Of a DNA stretch of 64,000 nucleotides, positions 8,546 through 16,531 are shown in pieces. Origin of the DNA: Cupriavidus sp. P-10 (GTDB lineage Bacteria > Pseudomonadota > Gammaproteobacteria > Burkholderiales > Burkholderiaceae); contig NZ_AP025171.1 in assembly GCF_003402535.2 (NCBI RefSeq), positions 2,480,001 to 2,544,000 on the forward strand. Direction: 5' to 3'. Both the position numbers and the translations under genes were made by a program. The notes under the pieces are model-generated. The model was not told the origin of the DNA and ran no database searches. It was given only the letters and a program-made list of their open reading frames with translations. Numbering within the stretch: position 1 is the stretch's first letter; every line of letters starts with the position of its first letter.

Positions 8546-9700
8546 ATGAAGACCCCGCGCCCCCGTTACGCCGCCGGAATCCACGGTACCGATGCACTGC
8601 AAGCCCGATTGAGCCGCCGCGACCTGCTGCGCGGCGCCGCGTGGTCCGGCGTCGGCCTGGCCGCATCGCTGTCGCCGCTATCCGCGTTCAGCGCAAGTCC
8701 GTCCGCACGTCCCGACGTGATCCGCATCGGCGTGGCGCAGCCGGCCACCGGCACGCCGCCCAGCTTTGCCGGCAGCTCGCTCGCCATCGCCCATGCACGC
8801 GGCTGGCTGGAGGAATCGTTCAAGCCCACCGGCACGCGCGTCGAGTGGTTCTTCTTCAAGGGCGCAGGCCCCGCGGTCAACGAGGCGCTGGCCAACCGCC
8901 AGCTCGACTTCGCGCTGCAGGGCGACCTGCCGTCGCTGGTCGGCCGTGCCGCCGGGCTGAAGACGCGGCTGGTGCTTGCTACCGGCGTGCGCGCCAACAT
9001 CTATGTCGGCGTGCCGCCCGACTCGCCGCTGAAGACGCTGGCCGACCTGCGCGGCAAGCGCGTGTCGCTGTTCAAGGGCACCAACATGCATCTGCCGGCG
9101 CTGCGCCTGCTGGAGGCCAACGGCCTCACCGACAAGGATCTGCGCCTGCTCAACCTCGATACCGCGGGCTACCTCGCGGCGCTGTCCACGAAGGACATCG
9201 ACGCGGCCATCGGCGCCATGGACATCCTGCGCCTGCGCGACAAGGGCGCGGTGCGCATCCTCTATTCGAGCAAGAACCAGTCCCCGGTCTACACGCGCCA
9301 GAGCCACGTGCTGGTGACCGACGATTTCGCCAGCCGCTATCCCGAGGCCACCCAGCACCTGGTGAAGACCGCGGTCGAAGCCGCGCGCTGGGCCTCCGAT
9401 GAAAGCCATCGCGAAGAGGTCCTGCGCACCTGGGCCCGCGCCGGCACGCCGTACGAGCACTGGAAGGAGGACTTCGACGGCGAGCCGTTGCGCGTGCGCC
9501 TGAACCCGAACTTCGACCCCTTCCTGGTGAGCCGCTACAAGGACGCCGTGGAGCAGGCCTATCGCTTCCGCCTGAGCCGCGCGCGCTTCGATGTCGACCA
9601 GTGGATCGACCAGCGCTTCCTCAAGGCAGCGCTCAACGACCTGAGCCTGCAGACCTACTGGCCCGTGTACCAGCCCAACGGCAAGATCCTGGGAGCCTGA
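8546..9700 (+). CDS. ABC substrate-binding protein for sulfonate/sulfate-ester uptake, Tat-exported
   Basis: The ATG at 8546 has a GAGAAGG ribosome binding site 8 bases upstream and gives 384 residues. A twin-arginine-like signal (SRRDLLRGAAWSGVGLAA) precedes the mature NMT1/SsuA-like domain, which begins DVIRIGVAQPATG. Binding-site regions such as GAGPAVNEALANRQLDFALQ are visible. It should be periplasmic and serve the two permeases and ATPase that follow (4 bases to the first permease). The AtsK-like dioxygenase at the end of the same operon suggests an alkyl sulfate or sulfonate ligand. Confidence 0.88.
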   Translation: MKTPRPRYAAGIHGTDALQARLSRRDLLRGAAWSGVGLAASLSPLSAFSASPSARPDVIRIGVAQPATGTPPSFAGSSLAIAHARGWLEESFKPTGTRVEWFFFKGAGPAVNEALANRQLDFALQGDLPSLVGRAAGLKTRLVLATGVRANIYVGVPPDSPLKTLADLRGKRVSLFKGTNMHLPALRLLEANGLTDKDLRLLNLDTAGYLAALSTKDIDAAIGAMDILRLRDKGAVRILYSSKNQSPVYTRQSHVLVTDDFASRYPEATQHLVKTAVEAARWASDESHREEVLRTWARAGTPYEHWKEDFDGEPLRVRLNPNFDPFLVSRYKDAVEQAYRFRLSRARFDVDQWIDQRFLKAALNDLSLQTYWPVYQPNGKILGA

Positions 9701-9704
9701 TGCC

Positions 9705-10547
9705 ATGTCCGTCGCCGACCTGTCGCTACCCGCCGCCGCACAGCGCGATGCCTCGCGCGCGGCCCCGCCCCGCAAGACCCTGAACTGGCGCCACGCCACG
9801 CGCTGGCTGCTGGCCTGGCCAGTGCCGCTGGCACTGCTGCTGGTCTGGTACGTGGCATCGCGCAATGCCTGGATCCCGCCGCAAGTGCTGCCCGCGCCAG
9901 AAGAGGTGGCGCACACGCTGGCCGACCTGTGGACCAGTGGCGAACTGCAGGCCAACCTTGCCATCAGCGCGCTGCGCGTGGCGGGCGGCTTCGGCGTGGG
10001 CCTGCTCGGCGGCCTCGCGCTGGGCGCGGCGATGGGGCTGTCGCCGACGTTGCGCGACTACGTGTACCCGACCTTCAAGGCCTTCAGCCAGGTGCCGGTG
10101 CTGGGCTGGCTGCCGCTGCTGATGCTGCTGGTCGGCATCGACGAGGCGCTCAAGGTGATCCTGATCGCCAAAGCGGCGTTCGTGCCGGTGGCGTTGAACA
10201 CGTACAAGGGCATCGGCAGCGTGCCGGTGCGCTACCTGGAAGTGGCGCGCGTGCTGCAGCTGTCGCGCTGGCAGACGCTCACGCGCGTGGTGCTGCCCGC
10301 GGCGGCGGCGCCGGTGTGGAACGGCGTGCGCTACGGCCTCACGCATGCGTGGCTGGCGCTGGTGGTGGTGGAGCTGCTGGCCTCGTCCGAGGGGCTGGGC
10401 TACATGATCGTCTACGGCCGCCAGCTGTTCCAGCTCGACATGGTGCTTGCCGCGGTGGTGGTCGTAGGCGTGATCGGCTTTGCGCTGGACAAGGTGCTGG
10501 CGCTGGCCGAAGGCGCGGTGCTGCGCTGGCGCAAGCCGGGATTCTGA
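9705..10547 (+). CDS. ABC transporter permease 1 of the alkylsulfate/sulfonate system
   Basis: This 280-residue inner-membrane protein has about six helices and the EAA-type cytoplasmic loop (LEVARVLQLSRWQTLTRVVLP). It starts 4 bases after the binding-protein stop. It is homologous in layout to the second permease that follows. Two separate, non-identical permease genes suggest a heterodimeric channel, whereas most SsuABC/TauABC systems use one permease as a homodimer. Confidence 0.88.
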   Translation: MSVADLSLPAAAQRDASRAAPPRKTLNWRHATRWLLAWPVPLALLLVWYVASRNAWIPPQVLPAPEEVAHTLADLWTSGELQANLAISALRVAGGFGVGLLGGLALGAAMGLSPTLRDYVYPTFKAFSQVPVLGWLPLLMLLVGIDEALKVILIAKAAFVPVALNTYKGIGSVPVRYLEVARVLQLSRWQTLTRVVLPAAAAPVWNGVRYGLTHAWLALVVVELLASSEGLGYMIVYGRQLFQLDMVLAAVVVVGVIGFALDKVLALAEGAVLRWRKPGF

Positions 10548-10560
10548 GACGGAGGCCACG

Positions 10561-11358
10561 ATGACTGTATCCGCCAGGCGTTCCCGTTTCGTCGTGCCGC
10601 GCGTGTTGCGCGGCTGGATCCTGCCGCTGGTGCTGGTGGTGCTGTGGTGGGCTGCGGTGCGCTTCCAATGGACTACCTCGCCACTGCTGGTGCCGGTCTC
10701 CGCCGTCTGGGACACCGCGGTGCGCCAGGTGCAGAGCGGCGCGCTCCTGGTCTCGCTGTCAGCCAGCCTGTGGCGCGACGTGGCGGGCTTTGCGATCGGC
10801 GCCAGCGCGGGGCTGGTGTTCGGCGCGGCGCTGGGCCTGTCTCGGCTGTTCGAGCGGCTGGTCGGCCCGAGCTTCCATACCGTCAAGCAGATCTCGCTGT
10901 TCGCATGGATCCCGCTGATCTCGGTGTGGTTCGGGCTGGGCGACACGGCCAAGGTGGTGTTCCTGTCGCTGGCGGCATTCTTCCCGGTGGTGCTCAACAC
11001 CTTCGAAGGCATCCGCGCGGTGCCCGCCGACCTGCTCGAAGTGGCCCGCGTGCTGCGTTTCAGCCGCGTCCAGGTGCTGTGGCGCGTGGTGCTGCCGTCG
11101 GCTGCGCCGTCGATCTTCGCAGGCATCCACCTGGGGCTGATCTATGCATGGCTGGCGACGCTGGGCGCCGAGTACCTGCTGGTCTCGGGCAAGGGCATCG
11201 GCAACACCATGATCGATGGGCGCGAGAACTTCTGGATGGATCTGGTGATCTTCGGCGTGATCGTGGTCGGCCTGGTCGGCTTCACGCTTAACTGGATCGC
11301 CAGCCGCATCGAACGACGGCTGCTCGCGTGGCGCGGCAGCTCGGTGGCGGCGGGCTGA
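10561..11358 (+). CDS. ABC transporter permease 2 of the alkylsulfate/sulfonate system
   Basis: The ATG at 10561, behind a GGAGG ribosome binding site, gives 265 residues; the longer frame upstream overlaps the first permease and is not used. The EAA loop is LEVARVLRFSRVQVLWRVVLP, strikingly parallel to the loop of permease 1, so the pair probably arose by duplication. It should form the membrane channel together with permease 1. Confidence 0.88.
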   Translation: MTVSARRSRFVVPRVLRGWILPLVLVVLWWAAVRFQWTTSPLLVPVSAVWDTAVRQVQSGALLVSLSASLWRDVAGFAIGASAGLVFGAALGLSRLFERLVGPSFHTVKQISLFAWIPLISVWFGLGDTAKVVFLSLAAFFPVVLNTFEGIRAVPADLLEVARVLRFSRVQVLWRVVLPSAAPSIFAGIHLGLIYAWLATLGAEYLLVSGKGIGNTMIDGRENFWMDLVIFGVIVVGLVGFTLNWIASRIERRLLAWRGSSVAAG

Positions 11359-11394
11359 ACCGACCGCTTCCTCAAAATTTCTGGAGAGAACGAC

Positions 11395-12183
11395 ATGGCG
11401 CATGCCGGCACGCTCAGCATCGCTCACCTGCACAAGCAGTACGAGGTCAAGGGCCGCACCCTGCCCGTCCTCGAAGACATCACGCTGACCATCGCCCCGG
11501 GCGAGTTTGTCAGCATCGTCGGCGCCAGCGGCTGCGGCAAGTCGACCTTGCTGCGGCTGGTGGTGGGGCTGGAAGAAGACTACCGTGGCGAAATCCTGCT
11601 CGATGGCAAGCGCGTGGCCGGCACCAGCCTGCAGCGCGGCATCGTGTTCCAGGAGCACCGGCTGTTCCCGTGGCTGACGGTCGAGCAGAACATCCGGCTG
11701 GCGCTGCTGAACACCCCGGGCAGCGCGGCCGAAAAGGATAGCAATGTTGCCGAGCATATCGCGCTGGTCGGGCTGCGCGGCTTCGAGCAGGCGTATCCGC
11801 ACCAGCTCTCCGGCGGCATGTCGCAGCGCGTGGCCATCGCGCGTGCGCTGGTGACGCGCCCCGAGATCCTGCTGCTAGACGAACCGTTCGGCGCACTCGA
11901 CGCGATGACGCGCGGCTACCTGCAGCAGGAGCTGCACCGCATCTGGCAGGCCGAGGGCATCACCATGATTCTGGTCACGCATGACGTCGAGGAAGCGGTG
12001 TATCTCGGCGACCGCGTGGTGGTGATGGAACCCCGGCCCGGCCGCATCCGCCGCATCTTGCCGGTCGACCTGCCGCATCCGCGCGAGCGCGCCGGCCAGC
12101 CGTTTTCGCGCGTGCGCGATGCCGTGCTGCAGGAATTTGCCGGGCAGGCCATCGCCGCGGAAGCCATTGCCGAACCCGCCTGA
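11395..12183 (+). CDS. ABC transporter ATP-binding protein of the alkylsulfate/sulfonate system
   Basis: This is a 262-residue ATPase. Walker A is GASGCGKST, the signature LSGGMSQR, Walker B ILLLDEPF followed by ALDAMT, and the switch region is VTHDVEEA. This combination is typical of the nitrate/sulfonate/taurine importer class. A GGAGAG ribosome binding site precedes the ATG. It belongs to the operon running from 8546 to 13182. Confidence 0.92.
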   Translation: MAHAGTLSIAHLHKQYEVKGRTLPVLEDITLTIAPGEFVSIVGASGCGKSTLLRLVVGLEEDYRGEILLDGKRVAGTSLQRGIVFQEHRLFPWLTVEQNIRLALLNTPGSAAEKDSNVAEHIALVGLRGFEQAYPHQLSGGMSQRVAIARALVTRPEILLLDEPFGALDAMTRGYLQQELHRIWQAEGITMILVTHDVEEAVYLGDRVVVMEPRPGRIRRILPVDLPHPRERAGQPFSRVRDAVLQEFAGQAIAAEAIAEPA

Positions 12184-12225
12184 CCTGATTCGAACGATCA
12201 CCCCACCCTCATTCCGGAGCCAGCG

Positions 12226-13182
12226 ATGACCCAAGCAACCCAGCAAGACCAGGCAGTCCAGCTCGACATCCACCAGGTGGCCAGCCGCATCGGCGCTGAA
12301 GTGCGCGGCGTCGCCCTGCACGGCGACCTGCCTGCCGAGACCTTCGCCGCCATCCGTGCCGCGCTGCTGCAGCACAAGGTGCTGTTCTTCCGCGACCAGG
12401 TCCATCTCGACGACACCGCGCAGCAGCGCTTTGCCGCGCTGTTCGGCGAGCTGGTGCCGCACCCGACCGTGCCCTCGCGCGATGGCACGCAACTGCTCGA
12501 ACTCGATTCCGAGCATGGCGGCCGCGCGAATTCCTGGCATACCGACGTGACCTTCGACCTGGCCTATCCGGCGGTGTCGGTGCTGCGCGCGGTGACCGTG
12601 CCGGCGTTTGGCGGCGACACCGTGTGGGCCAACACCGCCGCGGCGTACCAGGATCTTCCCGAGCCGCTGCGCGAGCTGGCCGACAAGCTGTGGGCGCTGC
12701 ACACCAACGACTACGACTACGCGGCCACGCGCGTGAACGCCAGCAGCGAGGGCCTGAAGCGCTACCGCGAATTGTTCACCTCCGCGCTCTATGAAACCGA
12801 GCACCCGGTGGTGCGCGTGCATCCCGAGTCCGGCGAACGCACGCTGGTGCTGGGGCACTTCGTCAAGAAGCTGCTTGGCTATTCATCAATCGATTCGGCA
12901 CACCTGGTGTCGGTGCTGCAGGGGCATGTGCACCGGCTCGAGAACACCGTGCGCTGGCGCTGGCGCGCGGGCGACGTCGCCATCTGGGACAACCGCGCCA
13001 CCCAGCACTACGCCATCAACGACTACGGCGACGCCAAGCGCGTGGTGCGCCGTGCCACCGTGGCCGGCGCGGTGCCGGTCAGCGTGGACGGGCGCCACAG
13101 CGTGGCGGTCAAGGCCGCCGTGCGCCGCGACGGCACGGCACCGGCCAACCAGGCGGTCGATCAAGCCGTCGCGGCCGCGTAG
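12226..13182 (+). CDS. atsK: AtsK-like alkylsulfatase, Fe(II)/2-oxoglutarate dioxygenase
   Basis: The protein has 318 residues and TauD/TfdA-family iron ligands: SWHTDVTF (His105, Asp107) and QHYAINDYGD (His261), with Arg276 for 2-oxoglutarate. The stretch ENTVRWRWRAGDVAIWDNR and the following VVRRATVAG closely resemble AtsK, which oxidatively cleaves alkyl sulfate esters to an aldehyde and sulfate, and is less like TauD. It is the last gene of the importer operon and precedes metY. Together these suggest scavenging of sulfur from alkyl sulfates. A sulfonate substrate cannot be excluded. Confidence 0.82.
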   Translation: MTQATQQDQAVQLDIHQVASRIGAEVRGVALHGDLPAETFAAIRAALLQHKVLFFRDQVHLDDTAQQRFAALFGELVPHPTVPSRDGTQLLELDSEHGGRANSWHTDVTFDLAYPAVSVLRAVTVPAFGGDTVWANTAAAYQDLPEPLRELADKLWALHTNDYDYAATRVNASSEGLKRYRELFTSALYETEHPVVRVHPESGERTLVLGHFVKKLLGYSSIDSAHLVSVLQGHVHRLENTVRWRWRAGDVAIWDNRATQHYAINDYGDAKRVVRRATVAGAVPVSVDGRHSVAVKAAVRRDGTAPANQAVDQAVAAA

Positions 13183-13226
13183 CGCGCCGCTTAGGTTGTG
13201 CACGCGGCCGGCACGCTCGTGCCGGA

Positions 13227-13241
13227 CGCATATCCAAATGC
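13227..13241 (+). promoter_or_regulatory. Candidate sulfur-regulator site upstream of metY
   Basis: The element CGCATATCCAAATGC lies in the 204-base gap before metY and is followed by AATAAGG. It differs from the sites at 6462 and 8458 only by one or two bases between ATATCCA and ATG. Position about 150 bases before the metY start suits an upstream activator site. The binding protein is not known. Confidence 0.35.
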
Positions 13242-13386
13242 AATAAGGTTCCTTGCCTCGCTGGGGTGCCGTCGATGACCATAGCGCCCGGACTGCCCGG
13301 GCGGTGCGGCGGCCGGCTGGTACCATCGCACAGCCGGTGGCGCGCCGCGCCGCACGGCATGTCCGGCACACAACCCAGAGAAGAAC

Positions 13387-14661
13387 ATGAGACTCGAAAC
13401 CCTGGCCGTCCATGGCGGCTACTCGCCCGATCCGACTACCCGCGCCGTGGCGGTGCCCATCTACCAGACGGTGGCCTACGCCTTCGACAACGCGCAGCAC
13501 GGCGCCGACCTGTTCGACCTGAAGGTCGCGGGCAATATCTACAGCCGCATCATGAACCCGACCAACGACGTGCTGGAGCAGCGCCTGGCCGCGCTCGAGG
13601 GCGGCGTGGGCGCGCTGGCGCTGGCGTCTGGCATGGCCGCGATCACCTACGCGATCCAGACTATCGCGGAAGCCGGCGACAACATCGTTTCGTCGAGCCA
13701 GCTCTATGGCGGCACCTACAACCTGCTGGCGCACACGCTGCCGCAGTCGGGGATCGAGACCCGCTTCGCCGATGGCCGCAACCCGTCGAGCTTCGGCGAC
13801 CTGATCGACGAACGCACCAAGGCCGTGTTCGTCGAGTCGGTGGGCAACCCGCTGGGCAACGTGGTCGACATCGAGGCGATCGCGCGCGTGGCGCATAACC
13901 ACGGCGTGCCGCTGATCGTCGACAACACCGTGCCCTCGCCGTACCTGTGCCGTCCGTTCGAGCATGGCGCCGACATCGTCGTGCATTCGCTGACCAAGTA
14001 CCTGGGCGGCCACGGCAACAGCGTCGGCGGCGCCATCATCGACAGCGGCAAGTTCCCGTGGGCGCAGCACAAGGCGCGCTTCAGGCGCCTGAACGAGCCG
14101 GACGTGTCGTACCACGGCGTGGTCTATACCGAGGCGCTGGGCGCGGCGGCCTACATCGGCCGCGCGCGCGTGGTGCCGCTGCGCAATACCGGCGCGGCGC
14201 TGTCGCCGTTCAACGCGTTCCTGATCCTGCAAGGCATCGAGACGCTGGCGCTGCGGCTGGACCGCATCACCGAGAACGCGCTGGCGATCGCGCGCCACCT
14301 GCGGCAGCATCCGAAGGTGGAATGGGTCAACTTTGCCGGCCTGCCCGACCATGCGGACCACGCGCTGGTGCAGAAGTACCTGGGCGGCCGCGGCCCCGGC
14401 ATCTTGTCGTTCGGGCTGAAGCAAGGCGGCCGCGAAGGCGGGGCGCGCTTCCTGGATGCGTTGCAGTTGTTCACGCGGCTGGTGAATATCGGCGACGCCA
14501 AGTCACTGGCGACGCATCCGGCTTCGACCACGCATCGCCAGCTCAATGCCGAAGAACTGAAGGCGGCTGGTGTCAGCGAGGACATGGTGCGGCTGTCGGT
14601 GGGCATCGAGCATATCGATGACCTGATCGAGGACCTGGATCGCGCGCTGGCGGCAGCGTAA
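13387..14661 (+). CDS. metY: O-acetylhomoserine sulfhydrylase (aminocarboxypropyltransferase)
   Basis: This 424-residue cytoplasmic PLP enzyme belongs to the Cys/Met metabolism family. The Schiff-base lysine is Lys204 in HSLTKYLGGHG, the phosphate-binding loop is ASGMAAIT, and the N-terminal ETLAVHGGY is typical of MetY. It condenses O-acetylhomoserine with sulfide to form homocysteine. Its length and the insertion around residues 215-260 favour MetY over the shorter MetZ or MetB. It starts 6 bases after an AGAGAAGA ribosome binding site. Placement next to the sulfate-ester operon fits sulfur assimilation. Confidence 0.9.
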   Translation: MRLETLAVHGGYSPDPTTRAVAVPIYQTVAYAFDNAQHGADLFDLKVAGNIYSRIMNPTNDVLEQRLAALEGGVGALALASGMAAITYAIQTIAEAGDNIVSSSQLYGGTYNLLAHTLPQSGIETRFADGRNPSSFGDLIDERTKAVFVESVGNPLGNVVDIEAIARVAHNHGVPLIVDNTVPSPYLCRPFEHGADIVVHSLTKYLGGHGNSVGGAIIDSGKFPWAQHKARFRRLNEPDVSYHGVVYTEALGAAAYIGRARVVPLRNTGAALSPFNAFLILQGIETLALRLDRITENALAIARHLRQHPKVEWVNFAGLPDHADHALVQKYLGGRGPGILSFGLKQGGREGGARFLDALQLFTRLVNIGDAKSLATHPASTTHRQLNAEELKAAGVSEDMVRLSVGIEHIDDLIEDLDRALAAA

Positions 14662-14667
14662 GGTTTG

Positions 14668-14695
14668 CTGCCCTCTCCCGCGCGGGAGAGGGCAG
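14668..14695. terminator. Perfect hairpin between convergent metY and ybhN-like genes
   Basis: CTGCCCTCTCCCGC is followed immediately by its exact complement, giving a 28-base perfect palindrome just after the metY stop and before the end of the convergent membrane gene. There is no long T-run, but placement suggests a bidirectional terminator. Its CCCTCTCCC arm is shared with the hairpin at 20862-20894, so both may belong to one dispersed repeat family. Confidence 0.6.
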
Positions 14696-14698
14696 CGT

Positions 14699-15691
14699 TC
14701 ACACCCGGCGTTGGCCTTCTTCGGCCTCCGTCCCCGCCGCCAGCTTCTTCCCCCGCGCCTCCAGCAGGAAATACCCCACCGTCCCCACCCCCAGCGGTAT
14801 CAGGTAATACAGCGCCCGGTACGCAATCAACGCCGCCAGCAGCAGCCCGTGCGGCACCTGCCCGCCCAGCATCGTCAGGAACACCGTCTCGACCACGCCG
14901 AGCGCGCCCGGCACGCGGATCACCACGCCGGCGAGCCCGGAAGCGAGATACACGCCCAGCACCGTGAAAAAGTCCACATGCGTATGCAGGAAGGCATGCA
15001 GGATCGCCGCCACCGCCGCCCAGTTGCCTGCCGACACCAGGATCTGCATCAGGGCGAAGCGCGGCGACGGCACGTAGATGTCATGGTCGCGCACGGTACG
15101 GTGCCGTCCCTGCCACGCCGCGCACGCCGCCAGATAACCTGCCGGCGCGGCCAGCATCAGCACGCCGATCAGGCGCGTGGCTGCCGGCAGGATCCCCCAC
15201 TCGGATGGCAGGACCACCAGTTGCGCGGCCAGGATCGTTCCCGCCAGCAGCGCATAGCCCAGCCAGTTGCTGGTGACCGCCACGGCAAAAACGCTCCAGA
15301 TCTGTGGCGGGCTCAGCCCGGCGCGCGAGTACAGCCGGTAGCGCACGCCGGCGCCGCCCAGTGTCGCGCCCAGGTTCAGGCTCATCGTGTAGCTGACATA
15401 GGCGATCGCCATCACCCGGCGTACCGGCAGCGGATGGCCAGCGTAGCGGCAGCCCAGCACATCGAACTGGGTGTACAGCAGCCCCGTCAGCACCACGAAG
15501 CCGGCAGCCGGCAACAGCGAGCGGCGGTCGAAGCCGCGCAGCGCGGCGAGCACCGCATCCCAGTCGATGGTTCCCAGCTTGCGCGCGATCAGCGTCAGCA
15601 CTGCGGCGATGAACAGGATGCCCAGCGCGCGCCGCCACATCGGCCAGCGCGCGTGGTTCCGGATTGCCGAAAGCGCCTGCGCGACCATCAC
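14699..15691 (-). CDS. YbhN-like membrane protein (LPG synthase TM-domain family)
   Basis: The protein has 330 residues and about eight transmembrane helices. Conserved landmarks of the lysylphosphatidylglycerol synthase membrane domain are visible: AYVSYTMSLNLGATLGGAGVRYRLYSRAG and the late RVPGALGVVETVFL. Only the flippase-like membrane module is present, without the aminoacyltransferase domain, as in E. coli YbhN. In many proteobacteria ybhN neighbours cardiolipin synthase clsB. Here it overlaps by 4 bases a severely truncated phospholipase-D gene upstream. A role in phospholipid handling at the inner membrane is likely by family only. Confidence 0.8.
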   Translation of the reverse strand: MMVAQALSAIRNHARWPMWRRALGILFIAAVLTLIARKLGTIDWDAVLAALRGFDRRSLLPAAGFVVLTGLLYTQFDVLGCRYAGHPLPVRRVMAIAYVSYTMSLNLGATLGGAGVRYRLYSRAGLSPPQIWSVFAVAVTSNWLGYALLAGTILAAQLVVLPSEWGILPAATRLIGVLMLAAPAGYLAACAAWQGRHRTVRDHDIYVPSPRFALMQILVSAGNWAAVAAILHAFLHTHVDFFTVLGVYLASGLAGVVIRVPGALGVVETVFLTMLGGQVPHGLLLAALIAYRALYYLIPLGVGTVGYFLLEARGKKLAAGTEAEEGQRRV

Positions 15692-15945
15692 GTGCCCTCC
15701 CCTGGCCCAGGGGGCAAGTGATGCGCGCCGAAGCCATCCACGATGACGGCCACGCGCACGCCACGCCGCGCGGCAGCCAGCGGCGCGGCGTGCAATTTCT
15801 TTCCCGCCTCGTCGTCGAACAGGATAAAAGTTTCCATCGGCACGCTTTCCGGCGTGCGCGCAATCGCCTCGAATGCGCGCGGGAAGTACTGTTCTCCCTT
15901 CTCCAGCAGGCGGATGCTGTCAGGGGCATACGGCAACGGTGTCAT
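15688..15945 (-). pseudogene. Truncated cardiolipin synthase (phospholipase D family), N-terminal remnant
   Basis: About 85 residues match the very beginning of ClsB-type cardiolipin synthases: SIRLLEKGEQYFPRAFEAIA, then METFILFDDEAG and AARRGVRVAVIVDGFGAH. Full-length enzymes are about 380-420 residues and need two HxKxxxxD motifs. Neither is present, because the frame stops after GPGEGT and overlaps the start of the ybhN-like gene. A deletion that removed the catalytic part and joined the remnant to ybhN is the simplest reading. The upstream start could also be at 15972. A residual role in translational coupling of ybhN is possible. Confidence 0.65.
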
Positions 15946-16010
15946 GGCCCGCGATTGCGCCGCAAACACCATGCCAGCGCCGGGGTGTTGCCAGGGGACG
16001 CCTGAGCCGC

Positions 16011-16352
16011 TCAGCCAGGCCCGCGCCGTCGACGGACCACCAGGGCCGTCAGCAGTACCCCGGCCAGCATGCCCGCCGTGCCCACGCCGGCCAGGGTGAG
16101 CGGAGGCATCCCGGGATTGGGCGGCGGGCCCGCCTGCTGTGCCAGGGCGCGCCAGTCGGCGGCTGTGATCTGCGTCATCGTGATGGCGTTATCCAGCCCG
16201 TAAACGCAGACTTCGCCGCCGGGCAGCTTGCAGAAGCGCTCGCGCGGACAGGCCTTGAGGATCTCCTGCGGTACGCCTTCGCCGCAGCGAGCGCCGGCGC
16301 TGCGCAATACCTGCAGCGTGACGTCAGGATGCCGGGTCAGTTGTTCGGGCAT
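16011..16352 (-). CDS. Small membrane-anchored hypothetical protein
   Basis: The protein has 113 residues: an N-terminal soluble part with four cysteines (ARCGEGV, KACPRERFCKLPGGEVCVYG) and a single C-terminal membrane helix (AGVGTAGMLAGVLLTALVV) ending in a basic RRRRG tail. The Cys pattern suggests a disulfide-bonded domain, with the basic tail in the cytoplasm; this topology is inference. The family is not recognised. It is divergent from the MetQ-type gene, from whose start it is about 180 bases away. Confidence 0.6.
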   Translation of the reverse strand: MPEQLTRHPDVTLQVLRSAGARCGEGVPQEILKACPRERFCKLPGGEVCVYGLDNAITMTQITAADWRALAQQAGPPPNPGMPPLTLAGVGTAGMLAGVLLTALVVRRRRGPG

Positions 16353-16417
16353 GTCGGCCTCCGGGCAAGATGGGCTGGACGTCCTTCAGCGTAGTGCACA
16401 GAGCTGCCACGATGCGG

Positions 16418-16446
16418 TCTATATGCGCTTTGGGTATATCAGCATG
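16418..16446 (+). promoter_or_regulatory. AT-rich promoter region of the MetQ-type gene
   Basis: The stretch TATATGCGCTTTGGGTATAT followed by CAGCATG lies about 85-115 bases before the MetQ-type start and is the only AT-rich patch between the divergent genes. It shares the TATAT/ATATC flavour of the sulfur-gene elements elsewhere in the window but not the exact ATATCCA core. It could be a promoter or an activator site. Confidence 0.25.
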
Positions 16447-16531
16447 ATTAAGTACTCGTTCGCCAGATGACTTGGCTTCCATACAATGGGCTCTCCAACG
16501 AACGACCAACGAACAACAGGGGAGCGCTTTG

